A DNA stretch of 64,000 nucleotides, taken from positions 2,210,001 to 2,274,000 of the forward strand of contig NZ_CP011801.1 in the NCBI RefSeq assembly GCF_001273775.1, in the 5' to 3' direction. Every line of letters starts with the position of its first letter. The first letter of the stretch is position 1. This DNA comes from Nitrospira moscoviensis (lineage in GTDB: Bacteria; Nitrospirota; Nitrospiria; Nitrospirales; Nitrospiraceae). The translations under genes were made by a program, and so were the position numbers. A model generated the notes under the pieces. It made no database searches. It had not been told where the DNA came from and saw nothing but the letters and a program-made list of their open reading frames with translations. Positions 26,107 through 35,510 of the stretch are shown here, piece by piece.

Positions 26107-29100
26107 TCATTCCTCCCGTTCTTCATCCACGTCATGGCGGTGCACGATCTCATACAACACCGGCAAGACCACCAGAATCAAGAAGGCCGCGGTCAACATC
26201 CCGCCGACGACCACGCGGGCCAGCGGCTTCTGGGCCTGCGACCCGATGCCGGTGGCCAACGCCGCCGGCAGCAGCCCGATGGCCGCGGCCAACGTCGCCA
26301 TGAGAATCGGCCGCATCTGCACGTCGGCGCCGCGCAAGACCGCTTCGCGAAGGTCCAAACCCGTCCGGCGGAACTCTTCGATGCGCGAAATGAGCAGCAC
26401 GCCGCCGAGGATTGCCACGCCGAGCGTGGAGATCACGCCCACCGCCGCCGAGATACTGAAGTGCGTCTGGGTGGCCGCCAGGGACAGCACACCGCCCACC
26501 AGGGCGAAGGGCACCGTCACCAGCACCAGCAGCGCGTTCTTGAGCGAATCGAACGTCGTATACAGCAGGAAGAGGATGATGACCAGGCTCACCGGCACCA
26601 CCTTCGCCAACCGCTGCTGCTCGTCCTTGAGTTGATCATACTGCCCGGCCCACTCCATGCGATAGCGTTCCGGCAAGGTCACCTGGGCGCCGAGTTTGGC
26701 CTGCGCCTCCTCGACGGTGCTTTGCAGATCCCGGTCGCGCACGCTGAATTTGATGGGGATGTAGCGTTCGTTGTTTTCCCGATAGATGATGAACGCGCCG
26801 GTTTGCGTCGTGATGGTGGCGAGCTGCTTCAGCGGAATTCGCGCGCCTTCCGGCGTACTGACCAGGATGTTGCCGATCGATTCGACATCCTGCCGGTACT
26901 CGGGGAGGAACCGCACCACGAGATCGAACAACCGCTCGCCCTCGTAGACCTGCGTCACCGCCTGGCCGCCGACGGCCGCCTGCACGACCGCGTTGACGTC
27001 GGCCACCTGAAGACCGTAGCGGGCGCTGGCTTCCCGGTCCACCTGGATCAGCAAATTGGGCTGCCCGACCAGCCGGAAGATGCCGAGATCCTTCACGCCG
27101 CGGATGCCTTTCATGACGCCTTCAATCTCGACCGCTTTGGCCTCCATCGTCTTGAGATCCGTGCCGAAGAGCTTGATGCTGTTCTCGCCCTTCACGCCCG
27201 ACATGGCTTCCTCGACGTTGTCCTGGATGACCTGCGAGAAGTTGAAAATCACCCCGGGAATGCTCCTGAGGCGGGTTTCGATCTCTTCGATCAAATCGTC
27301 CTTGGACAAGTGTGTGCGCCATTCGGACTGCGGTTTCAGATTCGCCAGGAACTCGGCGTTGAAAAAGCTCGTCGGATCCGTGCCGTCGTCGGGACGCCCC
27401 AACTGCGACACGATCGTGTCGATTTCGGGCGACTCGCGAAAGATGCGCCGGATGTCGGTGGTGAGGCGGTCGGCCTGGTCGAACGAGATGTCGACCGGCA
27501 TCGTGGCCCGCACCCACAGGTTGCCTTCTTCCAACGCCGGCATGAATTCGCCCCCCACGAATTGCAGCAGAAGGAACGTCAGGACCAACAGGCCGGCGGC
27601 GAACCCTACCACGGCGGTGCGATGGTTCAGCGCCCACGTCACCAGCGCACGGTACAGGCTCCGGATGACGCGGACGACCACCGTATCGGTCTCGCTGATC
27701 GGGCCGCGGAGGAGGAACGAACAGAGCACCGGGGCGAGCGTGAAGGCCATGAGCAGCGCGCCGACCAAGGCGAAGCCGTAGGTGATCGACATCGGCGCGA
27801 AGATCTTTCCCGGCACGCCGGTCATGGTGAACAGCGGAATGAACGCCACGACGATGATGGCGGTGGAATAGAAAATCGGCTGGCCGACCTGCCGCGCGGC
27901 GCGCACGATCTGCTGGTGAATCGTCAAGCCGTGCGTCTTGCCGTGCGCCAGGTGGTAAAAAATGCTCTCCACCATGATCAGCGTCGCATCGACGATGATG
28001 CCGAAGTCGATCGCGCCGAGCGAAATCAGATTCGCCGACTGTCCGATCAACACCATCATCGTAAAGGTGAAGAGCAACGACAGGGGAATCGTCAGGGCCA
28101 CGATGAGAGCCGCCCGCAAATGCCCGAGGAACACGAAGAGAATGACGAACACCAGCACCATCCCGCTGATGAGAATGTCCGTGACGGTTTCCACCGTCGT
28201 GTGGATCAGCGCCGTGCGGTCGTAAAACGTCTTGATTTTGACGCCGGACGGCAGCTTCCATCCGTTCAGATCGGCCACCTTGGCGCGCACCCGGTCCAAC
28301 ACGGGCAAGGCCTTGTAGCCGCGCTGCAGGAGCACCACCCCTTCCACCACGTCGTCGCGGTCGTCGATACCGACCTTGCCGAGCCGCACGCGATGGCCCA
28401 CGGCCACCTTGCCGAGCGTCTTGACGAAGATCGGCGTCCCTTCCTTCTCCGTCACCATCACGTTTTCGATGTCTTCCAGGCGGTTGATCAGTCCAAGACC
28501 CCGGATGTTGTAGCTCTGCGCGCCCACGGTCAGGTAGTTGCCCCCCACGTTGGCGTTGCTGTTGGCCAGGGCGGTCATGACCTGGGAAAGGCTGACTCCG
28601 TAGCTGATCAGCTTTCCGGGATCGATGTCGACGTGGTACTCTTTGGTGGTTCCGCCGAATGTCGTCACGTCGATCACGCCCGGCACGCGTTTGAACTCGC
28701 GCCGCACCTGCCAGTCCTGAATGGTCTTCAAGTCCGTGAGGCTCGCGTCGGGAGGGCCGGTCAGTTCGTAGCGGTAAATCTCGGCGATCGCCCACCAGGG
28801 CGACAACGTCGGCTGCGCCCCGGGCGGCAGCGTGACCGACAGCAAGCGATTGAGGACTTCCTGCCGGTCCCGAAAAATATCCGTATCGAAGTTGAAGTAA
28901 ATCTTGATGTCGCTGAGCCCGAAGATCGACAGCGAGCGGATATCGGTCAAGCCGGGCATGCCGTTGAGCGCCACCTCGATGGGGATGGTGATCTGCCGTT
29001 CGATTTCCTCCGCAGACCACCCGGGATACTGGGTGATCAATTCGACCATCGGAGGGGACGGATCGGGATAGGCGACGATGTCGAGGAGATGAAAGGCGTA

Positions 29101-29184
29101 GAGTCCGCCGAACAGCAGGACAAAGCCGAGCGTGAGGACGAAGAACCGTTGGACCAGCGAAAACTCGACGATGCGCGCGATCAT
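26107..29184 (-). CDS. Heavy-metal efflux RND pump (CzcA/CusA family)
   Basis: The 1025-residue inner-membrane RND protein has the heavy-metal efflux signature, with the transmembrane-4 segment AIDFGIIVDATLIMVES near residues 388-406. The D-x5-D-x6-E pattern is that of divalent-cation CzcA/CnrA pumps rather than monovalent CusA. With the adaptor and TolC-type genes upstream it would make a tripartite complex exporting Zn, Co or Ni. Specificity is inference from that motif. Confidence 0.93.
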   Translation of the reverse strand: MIARIVEFSLVQRFFVLTLGFVLLFGGLYAFHLLDIVAYPDPSPPMVELITQYPGWSAEEIERQITIPIEVALNGMPGLTDIRSLSIFGLSDIKIYFNFDTDIFRDRQEVLNRLLSVTLPPGAQPTLSPWWAIAEIYRYELTGPPDASLTDLKTIQDWQVRREFKRVPGVIDVTTFGGTTKEYHVDIDPGKLISYGVSLSQVMTALANSNANVGGNYLTVGAQSYNIRGLGLINRLEDIENVMVTEKEGTPIFVKTLGKVAVGHRVRLGKVGIDDRDDVVEGVVLLQRGYKALPVLDRVRAKVADLNGWKLPSGVKIKTFYDRTALIHTTVETVTDILISGMVLVFVILFVFLGHLRAALIVALTIPLSLLFTFTMMVLIGQSANLISLGAIDFGIIVDATLIMVESIFYHLAHGKTHGLTIHQQIVRAARQVGQPIFYSTAIIVVAFIPLFTMTGVPGKIFAPMSITYGFALVGALLMAFTLAPVLCSFLLRGPISETDTVVVRVIRSLYRALVTWALNHRTAVVGFAAGLLVLTFLLLQFVGGEFMPALEEGNLWVRATMPVDISFDQADRLTTDIRRIFRESPEIDTIVSQLGRPDDGTDPTSFFNAEFLANLKPQSEWRTHLSKDDLIEEIETRLRSIPGVIFNFSQVIQDNVEEAMSGVKGENSIKLFGTDLKTMEAKAVEIEGVMKGIRGVKDLGIFRLVGQPNLLIQVDREASARYGLQVADVNAVVQAAVGGQAVTQVYEGERLFDLVVRFLPEYRQDVESIGNILVSTPEGARIPLKQLATITTQTGAFIIYRENNERYIPIKFSVRDRDLQSTVEEAQAKLGAQVTLPERYRMEWAGQYDQLKDEQQRLAKVVPVSLVIILFLLYTTFDSLKNALLVLVTVPFALVGGVLSLAATQTHFSISAAVGVISTLGVAILGGVLLISRIEEFRRTGLDLREAVLRGADVQMRPILMATLAAAIGLLPAALATGIGSQAQKPLARVVVGGMLTAAFLILVVLPVLYEIVHRHDVDEEREE

Positions 29185-29231
29185 CGAGTGCGGATGTCCG
29201 ACCGGTGCGGGGAAACCACGAGCGCGACCAA

Positions 29232-30410
29232 TTACGTTCCTTTCACTTCTTGGCCCTTGATGAGCACGGCGCCCTTCGTCACGATTCGCTGCCCGCGCGT
29301 CAGCCCTTCCACCACCCGGACCTGGTCCGGCGAAATGTTGCTGACTTTGACTTCGCGTTTCACGTACCGGTCCTGATCCTCGACGACGTACACGAACTGC
29401 TTGCCGTCGACTTCGAGCACCGCTTCCCGCGGCACGGCGATGAACTGCGCCGCGTCGCCCACTTCCAGATGCAGCCGGGCGAACATTTCCGGCTTCAGCT
29501 TGTGCGCCTCGTTATTGACCCAGGCCCGGACTTTGATCGTCCGCGTGGCGGGATCCACCACGTCGCCGATGGCCGCCACCGTGGCGGGGAAATCCATACC
29601 CGGATAGGCCTCCACGTTCACCACCGCGAACTGCCCTTCTTTCACCAAGGCCAAATCCCGCTCGTAGAGATCGGCCAGCACTTGCAGCATGTCCAGATCG
29701 GCCACGGTAAAGAGGACTTGAGACGAATCGCCGCCGACCGACTGGCCGGGCGTGACGGCGCGCTCGACGACGATGCCCGTCAACGGGCTTTTCATTTCAA
29801 AACGCGACGTGATCTTTTGCTTGTCGAGCGGCTTGTTCAGCTCCTCCGGCGGGACCCGCAGGGACAGCAGGCGCTCTTTCGCCCGCCGGAACTCGGCCCG
29901 GGCTTTGACCAACTCGTTCTCCGCCTGCTTCAGATCTTTGAGCGGCATCGCCTTGTTCTCGTAGAGGTCCTTGGCGAGCTCGTGGGCCCTGGTGGCATAT
30001 TGCAGCTCGGAATCCTCCTTCACGTATTCGGAGTAGGCCTGGGCGATATCGGGACTGTCGACGACCAGAAGAATGTCCCCGGCTTTGACGCGATCGCCCA
30101 AGTGCACCCGCACTTCCACGACACGCCCCTGGACCGGGGAGGAGATCCGCGAGTACCGGTCTTCGCCGTAGGCCACTTTTCCGGACAGCGTCAGCGCCTG
30201 GTGGGACGGGCTGAAATCGACGACGGTGGTTTCGACGCGCGGGTGGGTGTCGGGCTCCGCCGGAGCCTTCTTCGCCGTCGTCGGGGTGGCGGCGTCGAGG
30301 CGGGGCGGCTGCTCGCCGCGCCCGCAGGCGGCTACAACGAGGAAGGTTGAGGCGAAGGTCACGATTGAGCCGAAGCCCAATGCGGCGAGGAGCCGGCCGG
30401 CGCCCTTCAT
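29232..30410 (-). CDS. RND efflux periplasmic adaptor (CzcB/CusB family)
   Basis: The 392-residue membrane-fusion protein starts MKGAGRLLAALGFGSIVTFA and has a lipobox-like V-V-A-A-C near residue 30, so it is probably a lipoprotein. It has paired biotinyl-lipoyl halves (VQGRVVEVRVHLGDRVKAGD and SPLTGIVVERAVTPGQSV) around a coiled-coil hairpin rich in Lys/Glu. It links the RND pump to the outer-membrane channel. A GTG start at 30443, overlapping the TolC-type gene, is an alternative. Confidence 0.9.
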   Translation of the reverse strand: MKGAGRLLAALGFGSIVTFASTFLVVAACGRGEQPPRLDAATPTTAKKAPAEPDTHPRVETTVVDFSPSHQALTLSGKVAYGEDRYSRISSPVQGRVVEVRVHLGDRVKAGDILLVVDSPDIAQAYSEYVKEDSELQYATRAHELAKDLYENKAMPLKDLKQAENELVKARAEFRRAKERLLSLRVPPEELNKPLDKQKITSRFEMKSPLTGIVVERAVTPGQSVGGDSSQVLFTVADLDMLQVLADLYERDLALVKEGQFAVVNVEAYPGMDFPATVAAIGDVVDPATRTIKVRAWVNNEAHKLKPEMFARLHLEVGDAAQFIAVPREAVLEVDGKQFVYVVEDQDRYVKREVKVSNISPDQVRVVEGLTRGQRIVTKGAVLIKGQEVKGT

Positions 30411-30439
30411 CGCACCCTCAACCTGAACCTCAGCCTGCC

Positions 30440-31768
30440 TCACGACGCAATCTCCTGTCCGACGGCGCTCTCCAATTGAATCACATTCCGCTGGTAACTA
30501 AACAGCGCCTCGATGAAATTCTGTTGTATCGTCCGGGAGGTGCGGGCGGCGTCCAGCAGGTCGAGAATCGTGGCGCCGCCCCGTTCATAGGCGCGCTCCA
30601 CGATCGTCAAGGTGGAGCGGGCGTCGTCCAAAACGCCCCCGAGAAACGCTTCCACCAGCCGGCGGCTCTGAATCAGGTTTCGATAGGCGATATCCACCTG
30701 ATTCTCTACCTGGTTCAAGGTTCGGTTCAGGTCGGCCTCCGCGGTGCGCACCGCGACCTCCGCCTGCATGATACCGCCTTGATTGCGATTGAACAATGGC
30801 AACGGCACGCCTACGTTGAGGGCGGCTTGCTGCGGGTTGTCGGGACCTTGAGGTCCCTGAATGGCATACCCGGCTCCGACGGTCACATCGGGAATCCGAT
30901 ACGCCTTGGCCAGTTTGAGGTCGGCCTCCCGCTGCGAATAGACCAGCCGCTTGACCCGTACATCGGGACGGGCGTCGAGCGCCACGGTCCGCAAGCGGGC
31001 GATGTCGGGATCCACACGCTTGTAATCCAACTCGGTGGTGAGCTCCAGGTGCACGGCGGGAGAGAGCCGCAGCAGCTGGCGCAGATCGGCGCGGGCCGTC
31101 TCGGCTTCCTGGATGAACTGAATGACTTGCGACTGGAAATCGATGAACTGGAGGCGGATCCGGATCAGGTCGATTTCGGCGATATACCCTTTCTTGAATC
31201 GGATGGTGTTGACTTCGAGAATCCGCGAAAAGCGGTCGCGATTTTCCTCCGCCAGGACCAGGCGCCGCTGCGCCAACTGGATGCGATAGTAGGCGTCCTT
31301 GACGGTCAAGCCGAGTTGGCGGATCGCGTCCTCAAACGCCGCTTCCGCCGACTGCGCGCCGAATCCGGCGCTTTCGATGCGGTAGCCGCGTTTGCCGGCC
31401 GTTTCGAACAATTGCTGGACCTGCGTGAAGAGCTGTCCGCTGTTTGAGATGGTGCGGCCCTGTGTGAAGGAGCTGATCGTCCCGACGGCGAGCACCGGGT
31501 TGGGGAACAGGGCGGCGGTGATCCGCTGGCCCGCGGCATAGTCGATGCCGTACTTGGTAATGACGAGATCGAGGTTGTTCCGGAGAAAGAGCCCGACCGC
31601 CTCGTCCAAGCTCAATCGGAGCGCCTGAGCCGCCGGCGCGGGAGCAGGTTTACTCGGCGTCTCCCCTCCCGCAGCCGACGCGCACGGAATACGATTCGGA
31701 AGTCCGTCACAGAGAAGAAGGACGAGGAGGAGCGCCGCGACTACAGATCCCTGGTGGAACGTGCTCAC
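30440..31768 (-). CDS. TolC family outer-membrane efflux channel (CzcC type)
   Basis: The 442-residue protein has a signal sequence (VVAALLLVLLLCDGL) and two OEP repeats with the usual long helices (RLSLDEAVGLFLRNNLDLVI; GVPLPLFNRNQGGIMQAEV). It is the first gene of the operon czcC-czcB-czcA. The start is a GTG at 31768. Confidence 0.92.
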   Translation of the reverse strand: MSTFHQGSVVAALLLVLLLCDGLPNRIPCASAAGGETPSKPAPAPAAQALRLSLDEAVGLFLRNNLDLVITKYGIDYAAGQRITAALFPNPVLAVGTISSFTQGRTISNSGQLFTQVQQLFETAGKRGYRIESAGFGAQSAEAAFEDAIRQLGLTVKDAYYRIQLAQRRLVLAEENRDRFSRILEVNTIRFKKGYIAEIDLIRIRLQFIDFQSQVIQFIQEAETARADLRQLLRLSPAVHLELTTELDYKRVDPDIARLRTVALDARPDVRVKRLVYSQREADLKLAKAYRIPDVTVGAGYAIQGPQGPDNPQQAALNVGVPLPLFNRNQGGIMQAEVAVRTAEADLNRTLNQVENQVDIAYRNLIQSRRLVEAFLGGVLDDARSTLTIVERAYERGGATILDLLDAARTSRTIQQNFIEALFSYQRNVIQLESAVGQEIAS

Positions 31769-31939
31769 ATCCCTCTCGTCTGCGGTGAGGTGCGACGCAG
31801 TGCCGGTGCACGAACGGCGCCATTATACTGGGTTTACCGGGACTTGGAAACATCCTCACGGAATCGGCGCCGGTCGGCTTCGAAAAATCCGAATGATGCG
31901 GCGGTGCGGGGGGAGATGTCTCCTCACCGAGAGACGCGG

Positions 31940-32242
31940 TCAATTATCGAAGCCGACTTTCGAGTTGGCTTCCCGGAGATGCTTGCGGACACGGACCTTC
32001 TCATGGTGCTTCCGGAGCAATTGCCGGCGGATGACGTCGCGATCCTCCGCGACGATGCGCACGAGGCGGTCGACGTCTTCGGCGTGCTCGCGCACGAGCT
32101 CCGACAGTTTTTGGAGCTGCCCTTCCAACCGCTCCAGGCGCCACACCATGTCGGCCAACGAGGCGGCGGATCGATTCGCCGGCCGGGCGGCCGGCTTGCT
32201 GTTGCGGCGCGGGAGCGCCGCGACGATGACATCTCGCTTCAT
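31940..32242 (-). CDS. Small coiled-coil protein, unknown function
   Basis: The 100-residue product starts MKRDVIVAALPRRNSKPAAR and has a central heptad pattern, MVWRLERLEGQLQKLSELVR, then HAEDVDRLVRIV, suggesting a coiled coil, with a basic C terminus (RRQLLRKHHEKVRVRKHL). It lies between the efflux operon and glgC, divergent from glgC. No family recognised. Confidence 0.55.
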   Translation of the reverse strand: MKRDVIVAALPRRNSKPAARPANRSAASLADMVWRLERLEGQLQKLSELVREHAEDVDRLVRIVAEDRDVIRRQLLRKHHEKVRVRKHLREANSKVGFDN

Positions 32243-32355
32243 GCTGCTTCCCTTTCTCGTGGGTGACATGGCGGCTAGTATCGTCCGCGTCGGCGGGGAA
32301 GTCAACGTTTCCACTTCCTTTCTATTTGGTACGGCTCCTGCTAAAATTCGCGTCC

Positions 32356-33594
32356 ATGAAGAGCATTTTTACGATGGTGCTGGCCGGCGGCAAAGGCGAG
32401 CGGCTGTATCCCCTCACCGATCAGCGCGCCAAACCGGCCGTGCCCTTCGGCGGCAAATACCGGATCATCGACTTCACGCTCAGCAATTGTCTGAACTCGG
32501 GGCTCCGCAAGGTCGCCGTGCTGATTCAGTACAAGTCGCACTCGCTGGACCGCCATATCCGGGTGGGCTGGGACATCCTGAACGCCGAGCTGGGGGAATA
32601 CATCGCCTCCGTCCCGCCGCAGCAGCGTATCAGCGAAGATTGGTACCGCGGCACGGCCGACGCCGTCTATCAAAACATGTTCCTCATCGACGGCGAGCAG
32701 CCCGAGTTTCTCCTGATTCTCGCCGGCGACCACATTTATAAGATGAATTACGCCGAGATGTACCATTGGCTCCTCGCCAAGAGCGCCGACGCCGTGGTCG
32801 GCGCCATCGATATCCCGATTCAGGACGCCCACCGCTTCGGGATCGTGAGCGTGGACGAGGACTACCGGATTACGCAGTTCACCGAAAAGCCCGCGGTCCC
32901 GGATTGCATTCCCGGCGATCCGGCGCACGCATTCGTGTCGATGGGCATCTATCTGTTTCGGACGAAGGTGATCCGCGAGCACCTGATCGAAGACGCCCGC
33001 GAAGGCACGGCCCACGACTTCGGCAAGAACATCATTCCCCGCATGATCAAAGACAGCCGCGTCTACGCCTTCAAATTTCAGGACGCCAACAAGAAAGCCG
33101 TGCAGTATTGGCGGGACATCGGCACGCTGGACGCCTATTGGGAAGCCAACATGGATCTCGTGGCCGTCGACCCGCAATTCAATCTGTACGACGGCAACTG
33201 GCCGATCCGGACCTATCAAGGCCAATATCCGCCGGCCAAGTTCGTCTTCGCGCAGGACTACCAGGGGGGCCGCATGGGCGTCGCGCTGGACTCCATCGTC
33301 TGCGGCGGGTGCATCGTGTCCGGAGGCCGGGTCCAGAACTCCGTGCTCTCGCCCAACGTCCGGGTGCAGGACCATGCCGACGTGCGGGAATCGATTCTCA
33401 TGGAAAACGTCGTCATCGGCGAGCACGCCCGCATCCGCCGGGCCATCATCGACAAGGACGTCGTCATCCCGCCCCATACGGAAATCGGCTACAACCGGGA
33501 TGCCGACGCGCAACGGTTCACGGTCACGGAGTCCGGGCTCGTCGTGATTTCAAAGGGAATGAAACTGCATGCCGCCGTCGATTCATCCGGTTGA
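32356..33594 (+). CDS. glgC: Glucose-1-phosphate adenylyltransferase
   Basis: The 412-residue enzyme starts MKSIFTMVLAGGKGERLYPL, with the nucleotide-binding signature continuing to KPAVPFGGKYRIIDF. GTADAVYQN, AGDHIYKMNY and YWRDIGTLDAYWEANMDL are all diagnostic of GlgC. It makes ADP-glucose for glycogen synthesis. The C-terminal left-handed beta-helix region (DHADVRESILMENVVIG) is present, so length is complete. The start at 32356 removes an unsupported 31-residue extension. The downstream helicase ORF overlaps its last 26 bp. Confidence 0.95.
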   Translation: MKSIFTMVLAGGKGERLYPLTDQRAKPAVPFGGKYRIIDFTLSNCLNSGLRKVAVLIQYKSHSLDRHIRVGWDILNAELGEYIASVPPQQRISEDWYRGTADAVYQNMFLIDGEQPEFLLILAGDHIYKMNYAEMYHWLLAKSADAVVGAIDIPIQDAHRFGIVSVDEDYRITQFTEKPAVPDCIPGDPAHAFVSMGIYLFRTKVIREHLIEDAREGTAHDFGKNIIPRMIKDSRVYAFKFQDANKKAVQYWRDIGTLDAYWEANMDLVAVDPQFNLYDGNWPIRTYQGQYPPAKFVFAQDYQGGRMGVALDSIVCGGCIVSGGRVQNSVLSPNVRVQDHADVRESILMENVVIGEHARIRRAIIDKDVVIPPHTEIGYNRDADAQRFTVTESGLVVISKGMKLHAAVDSSG

Positions 33595-35428
33595 CCTCGT
33601 CGCCGCGCTCCGTCAGAAGCACCTGACCCCCGCCATCGTGTTTTTGACGTCGCGCCGCGCCTGCGACGAGGCGATGGACTCCTTCGATCACGCCGACGTC
33701 GTGCTCCCGCCGGCCCGCCAGGACCAGATCGCCGCCGCGCTGGAGCGCGTCATCGCGCAATTCCCCAGCATCGCCGAACACCCGCTGATCGACACGGTGA
33801 AACGCATCGGCGTCGCCGCGCACCATGCCGGCCACCTGCCGTCCTGGAAGATCGCGGTGGAAGAGCTCATGCGGCAAGGCTGCCTCGACGCCGTCTTCGC
33901 GACCACCACGCTGGCCGCGGGGGTGGATTTTCCCGCCCGCACCGTCGTCATTACGCAGTCGAGCATCCGCAAATCGCGCGACTTCACCGACCTCACGATC
34001 GGCGAAGTGCAGCAGATCGCCGGCCGGGCCGGCCGGCGCGGGAAAGATCAAGTCGGCTTCGCCATCATCACGCCCTCTCCCTACATCGATTTGGGCGTGC
34101 TGACCAAAGGCCTGACCGGGCACCCCGAAGCCATCGACAGCCAATTCACCATCACCTACCCGATGGTGTTGAATCTGCTCAAAGCGCATCCCCACGAACA
34201 AATTCAAGCGATCCTGGCCAAGAGCTTCGCGCAATTCCAGTTGAACCAGCGGGCCGAGCTGCTGGAGCGCAAGCTGGATGACATCCATGCGCAGCTCGAA
34301 CCGTATGGACCGCGCGTCTGCACGGATTGGATCACGCAGTGGCAGACCTTCGACCAGGCCCGCCGGCAAAAATCCCCGCGCCATCAAATCCGGCGCGAGG
34401 AGGCACCGGAAGTCTCGGCGCGGTTCCATTTTCTGACGCCGGGCCGGGTGGTGGGACTCACGCGCGGCCGGGGCATCGTGCTGCGTCAATATCGCAGCAA
34501 GGGGCAAAAAAATCCGATGGTCACTGTGTTGCGGCCGGACGGCGCCGTCACGGAATGTCCGGCGACCACCGTGACCGATGTGTTCGACCGTGTCTTCGAT
34601 TGCGAGGAAACGTCGACCTATCCCTGGTGTACGGCGGAGTCGTTCGACGCACTGTCGCATCAGCTCACGGAGTTGCCGGGACGTCTGCCGGTCCTGCCGA
34701 TTCTGGTATCGAAGGACGCGGAACCGCTGCCCGATGCCATCGTGCAATCCCTCGGCGATTTTCCCTGTCCGACCTGTCCGTCCCGCCCCGCCTGCCAGAA
34801 GGACTTCGCCCTGGCGTCGCGGCTCCGGCAGGAGCAACAGCGGCATATGAAATCCATTCAGGCGCTCAGGACGAGTTTGTGGCATCGGTTTCAGGAGCGG
34901 GTGGAAGTGCTCCAGCAGTTCGGCTATTTGACCCCGCACGGCCAGCTGACCGCGGAAGGCGAATGGGCCAGGCTGATCCGCATCGACCACTCCCTCTTGA
35001 TCACCGAGCTGATTCGCGCCGAGGCGTTTTCCGGCGCGGACCCGGCCGTCTTGACCGGCGTGATGGCCAGCATCGCGCACGACGACGACCGGCCCGGCGC
35101 CTTTCCGCGCATCAGCACGGGGCTCAGCTCGCTGCTGGGGCAGGTGCGGAAACTGGCGGAGAGCTTGTCGCCCTACGAAGATCCGCCGCTGCTGCGCGGC
35201 GACGTGGCGGCCTTGGCCGAGCGGTGGATCGCCGAGCCGGCGCTGACCTGGATCGGCCTCTGTCGGCTGACCACCATGGCGGAGGGCGATATCTACCGGC
35301 TGCTCGCCAGGACGCTGGAGTTCTTGTCGCAGATCCACACCCTCAAAGCGACGCACCCGAGCCTGGCCGAATCGGCCGCGAAAGCCATCGCCCTCATCCG
35401 CCGAGGCGTGCTCGAAGAGTTACCGTGA
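33569..35428 (+). CDS. Ski2-like helicase, C-terminal part (RecA2 and C-terminal domains) as a separate ORF
   Basis: The 619-residue ORF starts directly in the second motor domain: PAIVFLTSRRACDEAM (motif IV, about residues 20-35), GVAAHHAGHLPSWK (80-93), ATTTLAAGVDFPARTVV (motif V, 110-127) and QQIAGRAGRRGKDQ (motif VI, near 150). A Cys cluster, CPTCPSRPAC, lies near residue 400 and may bind metal. There is no Walker A. The missing first motor domain is encoded downstream at 35511, in the wrong order for one protein. The start overlaps glgC, so it may be translationally coupled to it. It could work only as a two-subunit helicase. Confidence 0.85.
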   Translation: MPPSIHPVDLVAALRQKHLTPAIVFLTSRRACDEAMDSFDHADVVLPPARQDQIAAALERVIAQFPSIAEHPLIDTVKRIGVAAHHAGHLPSWKIAVEELMRQGCLDAVFATTTLAAGVDFPARTVVITQSSIRKSRDFTDLTIGEVQQIAGRAGRRGKDQVGFAIITPSPYIDLGVLTKGLTGHPEAIDSQFTITYPMVLNLLKAHPHEQIQAILAKSFAQFQLNQRAELLERKLDDIHAQLEPYGPRVCTDWITQWQTFDQARRQKSPRHQIRREEAPEVSARFHFLTPGRVVGLTRGRGIVLRQYRSKGQKNPMVTVLRPDGAVTECPATTVTDVFDRVFDCEETSTYPWCTAESFDALSHQLTELPGRLPVLPILVSKDAEPLPDAIVQSLGDFPCPTCPSRPACQKDFALASRLRQEQQRHMKSIQALRTSLWHRFQERVEVLQQFGYLTPHGQLTAEGEWARLIRIDHSLLITELIRAEAFSGADPAVLTGVMASIAHDDDRPGAFPRISTGLSSLLGQVRKLAESLSPYEDPPLLRGDVAALAERWIAEPALTWIGLCRLTTMAEGDIYRLLARTLEFLSQIHTLKATHPSLAESAAKAIALIRRGVLEELP

Positions 35429-35505
35429 TGAGTGATGAGAAGGCACGGTCAACAAAAGATAAGACCTCCATACCGTTCACGCATCACCCATCACCGATCA
35501 CCGGA
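35428..35505 (+). repeat. TGATGAG/TCATCAC-type repeat tract between helicase halves
   Basis: The 82-bp spacer starts with GATGAGTGATGAG next to the first ORF's stop and ends with CACGCATCACCCATCACCGA and the bases after it, a few bases before the ATG at 35511. Its ends are complementary, as in the copy at 17803. Confidence 0.7.
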
Positions 35506-35510
35506 GTTCT

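Noticed and set aside
24973..29376. A 1467-residue plus-strand open frame
   Set aside because: It lies antisense to the deformylase, HEAT and RND genes, is rich in His, Arg and Asp as an antisense shadow in GC-rich DNA, and has no recognisable domain.
33524..35356. A 610-residue minus-strand open frame
   Set aside because: It is the antisense shadow of the helicase C-terminal ORF, low in hydrophobic helices and rich in Arg, Gly and His.
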